64,000 bases of DNA, from assembly GCA_028290305.1 (NCBI GenBank), contig JAQGKC010000060.1, positions 4,058-68,057 on the forward strand. Direction: 5' to 3'. Numbering within the stretch: the first letter of the stretch is position 1; each line of letters begins with the position of its first letter. Shown here one piece after another: positions 8,493 through 17,814 of the stretch. The translations under genes were made by a program, and so were the position numbers. The notes under the pieces are model-generated. The model searched no databases. It was not told where the DNA came from and worked only from the letters and a program-made list of their open reading frames with translations. The stretch is from Bradyrhizobium sp. (lineage in GTDB: Bacteria > Pseudomonadota > Alphaproteobacteria > Rhizobiales > Xanthobacteraceae).

Positions 8493-10727
8493 TCACGCGT
8501 CGATCGCGTCCTTGATCCGCTTTCGCGTCAGCGGCAAATTGCGCAGCCGCTTGCCGGTGGCATTGGCGATGGCGTTCGCGATTGACGCTGCGGCCGGGCC
8601 CTGCCCGGTCTCGCCGCTGCCAAGGAAGGGCAGCCCGGGCCGATTGATAATGTGGACGTCAATACTGTCGGGCACCGAATTGAATCGCAGGATCGGATAG
8701 GTCTGCCAGTCGATGCTGGTGATCCTGGTGTCGTCGAAGGTCACGCTTTCGTACAGCGTCCAGCTCATCGACTGCACGATTGCGCCTTCGATCTGGTTGA
8801 TCAACCCGTCCGGATTGACCACCTGGCCGCTGTCGACCGCCGCCACCGCGCGCACCAGGCGCGGACGCCCGGTTTCGCTGTTCACCTCCACCTCGGTCGC
8901 AACAGCGCAATACGCCGCGAGATTCTTGTAGCGTGCAAAGGCAAATCCATAGCCGCGGTCCCGTGGCGCTTTCTGCCCCTTCAGCCATCCGAAGCCCTGC
9001 GCGGCCTTGTTGATGACATCGCGGCCGCGCGGATCGTCGAGGTGTTTCAGCCTGAATTCGACGGGATCGGCGCCAGCCGCGCCGGCGAGCTCGTCCATGA
9101 AGCTCTCGATCGAAAATACATTGTGGTAGGCGCCGAGCGCCCGCATCGCCGAGATACGCAAAGGCATCGCCGGAATAAAATGGTGCACGACATGCGCATT
9201 GGGAAATGTGTAGATCGGGATCGCGTTGCGGTCGCCGCCGCCTTCCGGCAATGGCAGCGGTTTTGGTGCGGGCACGGCGAACGACTGCGCCATGTGCTGG
9301 GCCGCCAGCATCGAGCCGGCGCCGCCCGGCCGCATCGAATGGGTGTTGCTCCAGACCTCGAAATTCCAGTCCGAGATCGCGCCGTTACCGTCGAGCGACG
9401 CTTTTAGTTTCGTCACCATGGCCGGGCCGTACGGTTCCCAACTGTGTTCCTGTTCGCGCATCCATTGCACGCGAACCGGCACACCGGGCAGCTCACGCGC
9501 GATCAGTGCTGCGTCGGCAGCGGCATCGTCGGCGCCGTTATGGCCGTAACATCCGGATCCCTCGACATGGATCAATCGAACGCTTTGCTGAGGCACGCGC
9601 AGCATCTCGGCGATGCCCTGGCGGTCGGGATAGACGCCCTGGGTGTGGGTCCAGACCGTCATCTCATCATTGCCGGACTGCGCGACGGCGCAGGACGGGC
9701 CAATCGAACCGTGCGACTGATACGGCCGCGTATAGGTCGCCTCCAAGGTTTTCTGGCCGACGGCCGACGGATTGCTCCGCTGGAAGATCGTCGAGTCCTG
9801 TGACGGCAGGCTGGTCAGGACGTGAAGCAGATCGTCCTGTTTCGGCAGGCTTGCGGTCTCCCTCCATTTCGCGGCAGCCGACAGCGCACGCATCGCCTTG
9901 ACTGCCTGGAATTCCTTTTTGGCAACGACGGCAAGGAAGTTGCCGTCACGAACCACCTTGACGACACCGGGCAATTTTTCGATCGCCGAGGTGTCGCAAT
10001 CCGTGAGTTGCGCGCCGTAGCTCGGCGGCCGCACGACGCGGGCGTGCACCATGCCGGGCAGCCGCATGTCCTGGACGTAGGCCGCGCCGCCGGTGACCTT
10101 GGCCGGGATATCAACGCGCGGCACCGGCTGGCCCATTACCTTGAACGTCGCCGGATCCTTCAGCTTCGATTTTACCTGCGCCTGCACGTGCAGCATGTCG
10201 CCCGCGACCAGATCGCCGTAGCCTAATCGCCTGCCGTCGGGCGAAATCACCGCGCCGTCTTCGGTATGGAGATTTTCAGCCGGCAAATCGAGACGCCGCG
10301 ACGCCTCCGCGACCAGGAGTTCGCGCACCTGCGCGGCTGCGTTCTGGATCGCAGTGCCGCTGTCCTGGGTCGAGTGGCTGCCGGCGGTATAGCCTTCATT
10401 GGCGGTACGGCGGGTATCGGCGGTAATGACCGTCAGCGAAGCGAACGGAACATCCAGTTCTTCGGCCGCGATCTGCTGAAAGGCAGTTTTAAAACCCTGG
10501 CCGAGTTCGGCCTTGCCGGTGAATGCCGTGATGCTGCCGTCGGCATCGATTCGAATCCAGGAATCCAGGAACGGCGCGTCCTTCAGGCTGCCGGGAGGCT
10601 TGGGCGCCGGTACGGCTGCGGGTGCGCTCTGATCCTGCGCGAAGGCGCCGGTGAGCGAGAAGCTGACGATCAATGCGCCACCGCCCGCGAGCACGCGGCG
10701 GCGGTCGAGAATCACGGGGGCGTTCAT
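8493..10727 (-). CDS. Molybdopterin-binding subunit of a periplasmic IorB-like hydroxylase
   Basis: A 744-residue catalytic subunit of the xanthine dehydrogenase/aldehyde oxidase superfamily, of the isoquinoline oxidoreductase (IorB) type. The start at 10727 overlaps the stop of the 2Fe-2S gene (ATGA) and has GGGAGGG upstream. The N-terminus carries a twin-arginine export signal (LDRRRVLAGGGALIVSFSL, then AFAQ). The segment FLGSGETGQGPAAAS near the C-terminus supplies the conserved catalytic Glu region. Together with the 2Fe-2S and cytochrome c subunits it should hydroxylate or oxidise an N-heterocycle or aldehyde in the periplasm and pass electrons to the respiratory chain. The substrate cannot be read from sequence; nicotinate-like and aldehyde substrates are known for relatives. 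Confidence 0.88.
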   Translation of the reverse strand: MNAPVILDRRRVLAGGGALIVSFSLTGAFAQDQSAPAAVPAPKPPGSLKDAPFLDSWIRIDADGSITAFTGKAELGQGFKTAFQQIAAEELDVPFASLTVITADTRRTANEGYTAGSHSTQDSGTAIQNAAAQVRELLVAEASRRLDLPAENLHTEDGAVISPDGRRLGYGDLVAGDMLHVQAQVKSKLKDPATFKVMGQPVPRVDIPAKVTGGAAYVQDMRLPGMVHARVVRPPSYGAQLTDCDTSAIEKLPGVVKVVRDGNFLAVVAKKEFQAVKAMRALSAAAKWRETASLPKQDDLLHVLTSLPSQDSTIFQRSNPSAVGQKTLEATYTRPYQSHGSIGPSCAVAQSGNDEMTVWTHTQGVYPDRQGIAEMLRVPQQSVRLIHVEGSGCYGHNGADDAAADAALIARELPGVPVRVQWMREQEHSWEPYGPAMVTKLKASLDGNGAISDWNFEVWSNTHSMRPGGAGSMLAAQHMAQSFAVPAPKPLPLPEGGGDRNAIPIYTFPNAHVVHHFIPAMPLRISAMRALGAYHNVFSIESFMDELAGAAGADPVEFRLKHLDDPRGRDVINKAAQGFGWLKGQKAPRDRGYGFAFARYKNLAAYCAVATEVEVNSETGRPRLVRAVAAVDSGQVVNPDGLINQIEGAIVQSMSWTLYESVTFDDTRITSIDWQTYPILRFNSVPDSIDVHIINRPGLPFLGSGETGQGPAAASIANAIANATGKRLRNLPLTRKRIKDAIDA

Positions 10728-11221
10728 GGTGCCCTCCCGCTGGTTACCGAAGACGCGTCGGCCGTGTCCATCAGCCTGACGGCACGATGCACCGCGCGCA
10801 GGATGCGCATATGCGTGCCGCAGCGGCACAGATTTGGCTCCAGCTCGGCGCGGATCTGTTCGTCGGTCGGCTTGGGGTTTCTTTGTAGCAAGGCCTGCGC
10901 CCGCATCATCATTCCGGAGATGCAGTAGCCACACTGCGCCGCCTGCTCCTCGATGAAAGCACGCTGGATCGGCGCGGGTGCCTCGATGGTCCCGAGACCC
11001 TCAAGCGTCGTCACCTGCTTGCCCTCGAGCAGAAGCAGCGGCGTCACACAGGACAGGACCGCCTTGCCGTCCACGATCACCGTGCACGCCCCGCATTGGC
11101 CGAGCCCGCAGCCGAATTTGGCGGCATTGAGCTTGATATCGTCGCGCAGTACGTAGAGCAGCGGCGTGTCGGGATCCGCATCGATCTGGTGATCGTGACC
11201 ATTGACCTTCAATGTCATCAT
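10724..11221 (-). CDS. 2Fe-2S subunit of the molybdenum hydroxylase
   Basis: A 165-residue electron-transfer subunit with the two expected cluster sites. A plant-ferredoxin motif (CGLGQCGACTV plus a later Cys in LSC) lies in the N-terminal half, and the helical-domain motif (CGYCISGM with LCRCGTH) in the C-terminal half. It starts within the stop of the cytochrome gene (ATGA overlap at 11221-11218) and ends within the start of the Mo subunit, so the three are translationally coupled in the order cytochrome, FeS, Mo. It lacks its own signal, so it presumably crosses the membrane bound to the Tat-tagged Mo subunit, as in related enzymes. Confidence 0.92.
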   Translation of the reverse strand: MMTLKVNGHDHQIDADPDTPLLYVLRDDIKLNAAKFGCGLGQCGACTVIVDGKAVLSCVTPLLLLEGKQVTTLEGLGTIEAPAPIQRAFIEEQAAQCGYCISGMMMRAQALLQRNPKPTDEQIRAELEPNLCRCGTHMRILRAVHRAVRLMDTADASSVTSGRAP

Positions 11222-12615
11222 GGCTTGTCTCGCTGCGTTGCATCGGCGGGAGCATTGTGTGGCCCCGACGATGTCTGGAGAAACACGGTCTGGGTGCGCC
11301 GGGCGTCCTCTATGGTCTTTTCAACGCCCGTCCATGCCGGTTGGTTGCTGAACCTGGCGCGCAGATAATGCAAAAGCGCTGCGATCTGGTCGTCGTTCAT
11401 GCTGGCGGCGAAGCCCGGCATGATCGGGCTGCGCTCGCCTTCCATCGGACGGACGCCTGACAGCACAATATTGGCGACGTTGCGCGCATCGGGGCTGCTG
11501 ATGGCGGTAGAGAGTCGGAGATTGACCCCGCCATAGGGCAACGGCCTGCCGGTCTCGTGGCATGTCGCGCACGCCGCAGCGTAAATCGCCGCGCCGACCG
11601 GATTGGTCTGCGAAGCCGGCGTCGCCGCAATTTCGGGAGCGGCGGATGTTTGCACGGCGGGCGATTTGGCTTGTGCCAGCACGGCTTCGCCCTGACGTTG
11701 GCGATCCGGCGTCGGCGCGCCGAACACATCAGCCATATAGGTCGAGATCGCGCGCACGTCGCTTTCGCTCACCGACGACAGATTGCTGACCACCTCCGCC
11801 ATCGGCCCGCGCGCTACACCGTGACCGGGATGCCAGCCCTGACGCAGATAGGTGAAAAGTGCGTCCGCAGTCCACGGCACCGGGGACGGAGATTGGCCAT
11901 TGATCGCATAAGCCTGCCAGTTATCGACGTCGCCGCCGGCAAACTGGGCGCTTGCGCGCTCCGCACCTAATAAATTGCGCGGCGTATGGCAGGCGCCGCA
12001 ATGCGCCAGCCCTTCCACGAGGTAAGCGCCACGATTCCATTCCGCGCTTCGAGCGCTGTCCGGCGGGTAGGTTCCGCGGCGAAGAAACAACAATTTCCAG
12101 CCCGCGACCACAAAGCGCTGGTCGAGCGGAAAGGACAATTGGTTCTCGCGGGCCGGCGCGTGAACCGGCTGCCTTGTCATCAGGTAAGCGTAAAGCGCCT
12201 GGTCATCCTCATCGCTGACGTTGGTGAAATGATCGTAGGGGAAAGTCGGATAGAGATGTTGCCCGTCACGATCGACGCCTGACCGCATGGCGCGGCGGAA
12301 CGCAGCTTCCGGCCACCGGCCGATTCCCGTCTCCGCATCCGGCGTGATGTTCGATGAAAAGATCGTACCGAACGGCGTCGGCACCGGAAGGCCGCCGGCG
12401 AAAACCTTGCCGCCTCGCACCGTGTGGCAATCGTTGCAATTGCCGATCGCGGCAAGATCGCGGCCGCGCCTGACCAGGGCTGCATCGAACGACTGTGGCG
12501 CCGGCGGCTCGATCGCGGCAATCGCCGGCCGCCACGCCACGGCAAAACCCGCAGCCACGCCTGCAACCACGATGCCGGCGACGACGCTTGCGATAATTCG
12601 CGGCGACCCTGTCAT
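11218..12615 (-). CDS. Tri-heme cytochrome c subunit
   Basis: A 465-residue membrane-anchored cytochrome c with an N-terminal hydrophobic helix (IIASVVAGIVVAGVAAGFAV) and three heme-binding CXXCH motifs: CNDCH, CGACH and CATCH. This matches the cytochrome subunits of IorAB/NicAB-like and membrane aldehyde dehydrogenases, which take electrons from the 2Fe-2S subunit and reduce quinone or a terminal oxidase. It is the first gene of the three-gene operon. The C-terminal 30 residues are polar and not conserved in appearance. Confidence 0.9.
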   Translation of the reverse strand: MTGSPRIIASVVAGIVVAGVAAGFAVAWRPAIAAIEPPAPQSFDAALVRRGRDLAAIGNCNDCHTVRGGKVFAGGLPVPTPFGTIFSSNITPDAETGIGRWPEAAFRRAMRSGVDRDGQHLYPTFPYDHFTNVSDEDDQALYAYLMTRQPVHAPARENQLSFPLDQRFVVAGWKLLFLRRGTYPPDSARSAEWNRGAYLVEGLAHCGACHTPRNLLGAERASAQFAGGDVDNWQAYAINGQSPSPVPWTADALFTYLRQGWHPGHGVARGPMAEVVSNLSSVSESDVRAISTYMADVFGAPTPDRQRQGEAVLAQAKSPAVQTSAAPEIAATPASQTNPVGAAIYAAACATCHETGRPLPYGGVNLRLSTAISSPDARNVANIVLSGVRPMEGERSPIMPGFAASMNDDQIAALLHYLRARFSNQPAWTGVEKTIEDARRTQTVFLQTSSGPHNAPADATQRDKP

Positions 12616-12808
12616 CCCTTCCCGCTCGCCTTTTGTGTTGTTGATAGCCGGGCTAGGCCTAGCACATATCCCGTGTTGTCGCGTTGCCGCAAGGCGCCGA
12701 TCACCGGCTGTTGACCTTCCACCTAATGCAGAGCGCTTTTAATCGATATTCCGCCCCGGGATCGGAACCGGCTATACGGAAGTGGCAAGAATAATCTGGA
12801 GATCATCC

Positions 12809-13978
12809 ATGAACCAGTCGTCGGGGCTGCCATTGTCGGGCATCACTGTCGTTTCGCTCGAGCAGGCCATCGCCGCCCCTCTCGCCAGCCGGCATCTGGC
12901 CGATTGGGGCGCGCGGGTGATCAAGATCGAACGACCTGGTAAAGGCGACTTCTGCCGCGACTATGATTACGTGATGAACGGGATGTCGAGCCAGTTTGCC
13001 TGGACCAACCGCTCCAAGGAGAGCCTCGCGCTCGATGTGAAAAGCAATGAGGGCAAACGGGTGCTCGACGCGTTGTTGCCGCGTGCGGACGTGTTTTTGC
13101 AGAATCTGGCGCCGGGCGCGGCGAAACGGCTCGGGCTCGATGGCGCGACCCTCGTTGCGCGCTTCCCCCGCCTGATCGCCTGCGATATTTCGGGCTATGG
13201 TAGCGGTGGGCCTTACAGCCAGAAAAAAGCCTACGACCTGCTGGTGCAGTGCGAAACGGGATTTCTGTCGGTCAACGGCACCCAGGAACAGCCCGCCAAA
13301 TGCGGTATCGCCGTCGTCGATACCGCGACCGGCATGTATATTCTCAACGGCGTGCTGATGGCGCTGTTCAATCGCGAGCGCACCGGAAAGGGAATGGCGT
13401 TCGAGGTCTCGCTGTTCGATTCGATGACCGAATGGATGAGCTATCCCGCATACTACACCGAAGGTGCCGGCAAGCCGCTGGTCCGCACCGGCACGCGTCA
13501 TGCGACCATCGCGCCCTACGGGCCATTTCGCACCGGCGACGGCGGCATGGTCTTTTTCGGCATTCAGAACGAGCGCGAATGGAGCGCGCTGTGTGCGCAG
13601 GTGCTGGAAAACGCAGCGCTTGCAAGCGATCCTCGTTTTTGTACCAACCCACAGCGCATGCAGAATCGCGATGCGCTGGAGGCGGTGATCGAGCAGCAGT
13701 TCGAGAAATTCTCGGCCGAGCAGGTCGTGCAGCGCCTCGATGACGCGGCGATCGCGAACGCCAATATGAATACCGTCGAAGCGTTCCTTGGGCATCCGCA
13801 GCTTCATGCGCGCGATCGCGTTCACAAGGTGGGGTCGCCGAACGGACCGCTGATGAGCTTTCTGCCCGCGATCACCATCCCCGGCGTCAACCCTGTCATG
13901 GGCGATATTCCCGCGGTCGGACAGCATACGGACGCCATCCTGGCCGAACTCGGTCTGATGGAGACCACCCGGACATGA
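12809..13978 (+). CDS. Class III (CaiB/BaiF) CoA transferase
   Basis: A 389-residue CoA transferase. I start at ATG 12809 (MNQSSGLPLSG), preceded by TGGAG; a frame extension to 12782 has no such site. Family landmarks include the opening GITVVSLEQAIAAPLASRHL, ADWGARVIKIERP, ISGYGSGGPY and the catalytic Asp143 in AYDLLVQ. The stop codon overlaps the start of the CitE-like lyase gene (ATGA). A transferase that activates a dicarboxylic acid as its CoA thioester, followed by a lyase that splits it, is a known arrangement (malate, citramalate or itaconate routes). The exact acid is not determinable here. Confidence 0.88.
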   Translation: MNQSSGLPLSGITVVSLEQAIAAPLASRHLADWGARVIKIERPGKGDFCRDYDYVMNGMSSQFAWTNRSKESLALDVKSNEGKRVLDALLPRADVFLQNLAPGAAKRLGLDGATLVARFPRLIACDISGYGSGGPYSQKKAYDLLVQCETGFLSVNGTQEQPAKCGIAVVDTATGMYILNGVLMALFNRERTGKGMAFEVSLFDSMTEWMSYPAYYTEGAGKPLVRTGTRHATIAPYGPFRTGDGGMVFFGIQNEREWSALCAQVLENAALASDPRFCTNPQRMQNRDALEAVIEQQFEKFSAEQVVQRLDDAAIANANMNTVEAFLGHPQLHARDRVHKVGSPNGPLMSFLPAITIPGVNPVMGDIPAVGQHTDAILAELGLMETTRT

Positions 13979-14898
13979 CAACACAGCGACTGACCCGCAC
14001 ATACCTGGCTGTCCCCGCGCATCGCGCACGGCTGGTGCAAAACGCGGCGGCTTCCGCCGCCGACGCCGTGTTCATGGATCTCGAAGACGCGGTGCCTCCG
14101 GCCGAGAAAGCCGCGGCGCTGGAAGCTGCCGTAGCCGCATTGACCACGCTCGATTGGGGCCGAAAGACCATCGCGGTGAGACTCAATGCCATCGACAGTC
14201 CGTCGATTCAAAAAGAGATTGAACACCTCGGCGGCCTTCGACGGCTCGATGCTTTCATCATTCCGAAGGCGGAGATGGTGGCCGACGTCACGAAAATCGG
14301 CCATTGGATCACGGACGCCGCTGGAGCGCGCGATGCGCCAGCCGAGATGGAGTTACTGATCGAAACCGCTCGCGGGCTGGTCAATGTGGAAGTGCTGGCC
14401 GCGGCAGACCGTCTGGTGACCGCGTTGCATCTCGGCGTTGGCGACTTCGCGGCGTCGATCGGAGCCCGGAGCGCGGAGATCGGCGCCTCGCCGCCCGGAT
14501 ACAGGCATGTCGGCAGCGCGGCGGACGGTTACCCCCAGGTTCCGCTCGATCTGTTTGCTTATCCGATGATGCGGTTACTGGTGGCGGCCCGTGCGTTTGG
14601 CCTGCGTGCAATCGATGGACCGTGCGGTGCCTTCCGCGATGCCATAGCGACCGCGTCGACGGCAGCAAAGGCGGCCGCGATGGGATATGACGGCAAGCAA
14701 GTCATCCATCCGGGCCAGATCGAAGCCACGCGCGATGCATTCGTGCCTTCCGATGCAGAACTGGCCTACGCCGAACGCGCCGTCGCGGCGCTCGACGAAG
14801 CGGAGCGAAACGGTCAGGGCGCCGTCACCGTCGATGGCAAGATGGTAGACTATGCCAACATCCGGATGATCCGACGGTTGATGAGTTTCAAGGAATAG
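13975..14898 (+). CDS. HpcH/HpaI-CitE family CoA-ester lyase
   Basis: A 307-residue TIM-barrel lyase of the CitE/malyl-CoA lyase family. The opening RTYLAVPAHRARLVQNAA, FMDLEDAVPPAEK (acidic metal-binding region), RLNAID, PKAE, LIETARGLVN and a late GYDGKQVIHPGQIE are typical. It probably cleaves a 3-hydroxy-dicarboxyl-CoA such as malyl- or citramalyl-CoA. It is translationally coupled to the CoA transferase by a 4-base overlap, which supports an activate-then-cleave two-step pathway. Substrate specificity is open. Confidence 0.87.
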   Translation: MTTQRLTRTYLAVPAHRARLVQNAAASAADAVFMDLEDAVPPAEKAAALEAAVAALTTLDWGRKTIAVRLNAIDSPSIQKEIEHLGGLRRLDAFIIPKAEMVADVTKIGHWITDAAGARDAPAEMELLIETARGLVNVEVLAAADRLVTALHLGVGDFAASIGARSAEIGASPPGYRHVGSAADGYPQVPLDLFAYPMMRLLVAARAFGLRAIDGPCGAFRDAIATASTAAKAAAMGYDGKQVIHPGQIEATRDAFVPSDAELAYAERAVAALDEAERNGQGAVTVDGKMVDYANIRMIRRLMSFKE

Positions 14899-14952
14899 AC
14901 CTGAGACATCGTCTCCGTCGCGCGACCAGTTGGCCGCACGAACGTTTCCGGA

Positions 14953-15225
14953 TCAGGCAGCCTTCTCGGACTGCAGCTGATTGACGATCATCAGTTCCAG
15001 CGTTCGGACCGACTGGAAATTCTCGGGCGTTATCTCGGACTGCGGAATCGTGAAATCAAACTCGGCTTCCACACCGAGCATGAGATTGACCATATCCATC
15101 GACGTCAGCCCAACATCCACCAGCCGCGATTCAGGATTAACCTGGGCTGCGATTGAGTTCTGTTCGAGGATCGCCTGGACGAGAGCAAGGATTCGGTTCT
15201 GAACGTCCGTGTTAATGACCTGCAT
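14953..15225 (-). CDS. Acyl carrier protein (probable amino acid acceptor)
   Basis: A 90-residue carrier protein starting MQVINTDVQN; an in-frame extension to 15276 is possible but gives an atypical N-terminus. The phosphopantetheine attachment serine lies in VGLTSMDMVNLML, and the protein is acidic and helical as expected. It is divergent from a gene set encoding an acyl-CoA dehydrogenase-like enzyme and an amino acid:[carrier protein] ligase at 16840. Such ligases in Bradyrhizobium load an amino acid onto a neighbouring small carrier protein, so this is the likely acceptor rather than the fatty acid synthesis ACP. That role is inferred from context. Confidence 0.88.
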   Translation of the reverse strand: MQVINTDVQNRILALVQAILEQNSIAAQVNPESRLVDVGLTSMDMVNLMLGVEAEFDFTIPQSEITPENFQSVRTLELMIVNQLQSEKAA

Positions 15226-15581
15226 ACGCAACTTTCCGTCTTCGTCGTGCAATCGGCCGATGCCGAGCTGATGCATATGTTTAACGCCGGTGTCCGTTGA
15301 AAAACAGTGACTCGCGTTTGATGAAAGTCCTCATTTTGCTCTTAACGCTAACGGCGATTACGCAAGCGTTTATGCGATCTCGGAATCTATGGGGTATCAA
15401 AATACGGTCGATTAACCGTCAACCCTGAAAGGAAAGCTGTTTACCCTGAATTTCATCGACGCATTTGAATTAAATCCTTAGCCTCGAAATTCGATCGGGT
15501 GCTGTTGGCGATCGATGTGACATCAGGCGCGGTGCTTGCGCAGGTGTTTCGCACCGAAAAACCCTGGAGGTCATATCGGCA
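15226..15581. other. Divergent intergenic region between carrier protein and dehydrogenase genes
   Basis: This 356-base stretch is more AT-rich than its surroundings and should carry the promoters of the carrier protein gene (leftward) and the dehydrogenase-ligase-GNAT genes (rightward). GGAGG at about 15566-15570 is the likely ribosome-binding region of the latter. I see no convincing hairpin or known riboswitch. Confidence 0.5.
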
Positions 15582-16808
15582 ATGAACGTGCAAGAAGCGC
15601 TCCGCGACTCCGTCGCGGATAAAGCCAGCGAACAGCTGTTTCTCGATCGAAGCTCCTCGTTCTTTCAGCGGACGGCGGCTGTCGCAGCCGCAGCGGCTGC
15701 GGAAGCGGAGGATGTTGATCGCGCAGCCCGTTTCCCAAAGGCCGCGATCGACGCGGCGCGCCAGCAACAGCTTCTGGGAATCCAGATTCCAACCGAGTTC
15801 GGCGGGCACGGAGCGTCGATCTTCGACGTTACCGACATGTGCTACACGCTCGGTCGCGCCTGCTCTTCCACGGCCATGATATTTGCAATGCATCAGACAA
15901 AGGTTGCGTGCCTGATCCGGCACGGGACCGGCAGCACCTGGCACGAAATGCTGATGCGTCGCGTGGCGACCGAGCAGTTGCTGCTCGCATCATCGACAAC
16001 GGAAGGACAGAATGGCGGAAACGTCCGTTCCAGCGCCGCCGCCGTCGAGCGAACCGGCACGGATATCTCGCTGGTACGCAAGGCGACGGTGATCTCCTAT
16101 GGCGCGCAGGCCGACGGGATCGTCACCATCGCCCGCCGCGCCAGCGATGCCGCCGCATCCGATCAGGTGTTGATCGCCCTTACCAAGGACAACTACACGC
16201 TCGAACGCAGTCTCGAATGGGAGACGCTCGGCATGCGTGGCACCTGCAGCGCGGGTTTCGAGCTGAAGGCGACGGGTTCGGCCGAACAGGTCTTTCCGGA
16301 ATCGTATGATAAAATTCATGCGCAGACGATGACGCCGGTCGCCCACCTTTGTTGGTCGTCGGTCTGGGCCGGAATTGCCGCGGCAGCGGTCGAGCGCGCC
16401 CAGTTGTTCATCCGCAAGGCGGCTCGCGGATCGGGCGGCCAGATGCCTCCCGGCGCCGCGCACTTTACCGCGGCCAAGATGACGCTAACGAAACTGCGCG
16501 CCCTGATCACGTCGACACTGGATACCTATGCGAATCATGAACATGACGAACGCGCGCTCTCTTCGCTCGACTTCCAGTCGTCGATCAACCTGCTCAAGGT
16601 AGAAGCGTCCGAGCTTGCGGTCGAAACCGTCATGAGCGCGATGCGAGCTTGCGGACTATCCGGCTATCGCAACGACGGCAACTTCAGCGTCGGCCGGCAC
16701 CTCCGCGACGCGCTTTCAGCACCTTTGATGATCAACAACGACCGGATCCTCGCCAACATCGCGACCGCAAGCCTGATGAGCGGCGTGCCCGCCAGCCTGC
16801 GCGATTGA
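15582..16808 (+). CDS. Acyl-CoA dehydrogenase-like flavoprotein lacking the usual catalytic Glu
   Basis: A 408-residue member of the acyl-CoA dehydrogenase fold: helical N-terminal domain, middle beta domain with ETLGMRGTCSAGFEL, and a C-terminal helical bundle with RACGLSGY. Where typical enzymes have the YEGT active-site stretch after RDA, this protein reads LMINND, so the usual catalytic glutamate is absent there. It is encoded 31 bases before the amino acid:[carrier protein] ligase and opposite the carrier protein. I infer that it acts on an aminoacyl or acyl group tethered to that carrier, as dehydrogenases do in pyrrole and other peptide pathways. Its reaction is uncertain given the altered site. 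Confidence 0.8.
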   Translation: MNVQEALRDSVADKASEQLFLDRSSSFFQRTAAVAAAAAAEAEDVDRAARFPKAAIDAARQQQLLGIQIPTEFGGHGASIFDVTDMCYTLGRACSSTAMIFAMHQTKVACLIRHGTGSTWHEMLMRRVATEQLLLASSTTEGQNGGNVRSSAAAVERTGTDISLVRKATVISYGAQADGIVTIARRASDAAASDQVLIALTKDNYTLERSLEWETLGMRGTCSAGFELKATGSAEQVFPESYDKIHAQTMTPVAHLCWSSVWAGIAAAAVERAQLFIRKAARGSGGQMPPGAAHFTAAKMTLTKLRALITSTLDTYANHEHDERALSSLDFQSSINLLKVEASELAVETVMSAMRACGLSGYRNDGNFSVGRHLRDALSAPLMINNDRILANIATASLMSGVPASLRD

Positions 16809-16839
16809 ACCGAACAGCCGCAACAAGGGAAGCCCGAAC

Positions 16840-17784
16840 ATGAACGTAGCCATCCGAACGGCATCACCCGAGACCACATCGCAAGTAGCCGATCCGCTGG
16901 ATCACCTCGCCGCAGTGCTATTCCACAAGATGGGCACCGACGGCGTCTATGCCAGGACCGCGCTTTACGAGGACATGGTTGAACGGCTCGCCGCCCTGAT
17001 CACGCGACATCGCGAACCCGACACCGAGGTGATGCGTTTTCCGCCGGTCATGAACCGCGGCCAGCTGGAGAAATCCGGCTATCTGAAAAGCTTCCCCAAT
17101 CTGCTTGGTTGCGTCTGCGGTCTTCACGGGACGGAACGCGAAATCCATTCCGCCGTCAGCCGCTTCGATGCCGGTGGCGACTGGACAACCTCGCTCTCGC
17201 CCGCCGATCTCGTGCTCTCGCCTGCGGCCTGCTATCCGGTCTATCCGATTGCCGCGAGCCGAGGCCCGCTGCCGTCCGGTGGCTTACGCTTTGACGTCGC
17301 AGCCGACTGCTTCCGCCGCGAGCCCTCTCGCCATCTTGACCGGCTGCAGTCCTTCCGGATGCGCGAATATGTCTGCATCGGCAGCCCGGACGACGTGTCC
17401 AGTTTTCGCGAGCGCTGGATGGTGCGCGCTCAAGCCATCGCACGCGATCTCGGCCTGACTTTCAGGGTCGATTATGCGAGCGATCCGTTCTTCGGCCGCG
17501 TTGGTCAAATGAAGGCGATCAGCCAGGTGCAGCAATCGCTTAAATTCGAGCTCCTGGTCCCGCTGCGCTCCGAAGAGCAGCCGACGGCCTGCATGAGCTT
17601 CAACTACCACCGCGACCATTTCGGCACGACCTGGGACATCGTCGATGCGACGGGTGAGCCGGCGCATACCGGCTGCGTCGCGTTCGGAATGGATCGCCTC
17701 GCCGTGGCCATGTTCCACACGCACGGAACCGACGTCGCCGTGTGGCCGGTCGAGGTAAGGAAGATGCTCGGCCTTGCGCCGTAA
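16840..17784 (+). CDS. Amino acid:[carrier protein] ligase (SerRS-like)
   Basis: A 314-residue stand-alone homologue of the seryl-tRNA synthetase catalytic core without a tRNA-binding arm. Such enzymes were shown in Bradyrhizobium and Agrobacterium to adenylate a small amino acid (glycine or alanine) and transfer it to the phosphopantetheine of a carrier protein. The three residues that bind the active-site zinc, as I recall for the Bradyrhizobium enzyme, are present at the same numbers: Cys131 (SPAACYPVYP), Glu176 (RMREYVC) and Cys279 (HTGCVAFGMDRLA). The motif 2 loop reads CFRREPSRHLDRLQSF. ATG 16840 follows AAGGGAAG. The partner carrier is very likely the gene at 14953-15225. The product of the pathway is unknown. 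Confidence 0.9.
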   Translation: MNVAIRTASPETTSQVADPLDHLAAVLFHKMGTDGVYARTALYEDMVERLAALITRHREPDTEVMRFPPVMNRGQLEKSGYLKSFPNLLGCVCGLHGTEREIHSAVSRFDAGGDWTTSLSPADLVLSPAACYPVYPIAASRGPLPSGGLRFDVAADCFRREPSRHLDRLQSFRMREYVCIGSPDDVSSFRERWMVRAQAIARDLGLTFRVDYASDPFFGRVGQMKAISQVQQSLKFELLVPLRSEEQPTACMSFNYHRDHFGTTWDIVDATGEPAHTGCVAFGMDRLAVAMFHTHGTDVAVWPVEVRKMLGLAP

Positions 17785-17814
17785 CGCATCCTAGGGATCG
17801 ACTGGTAGACCGCC

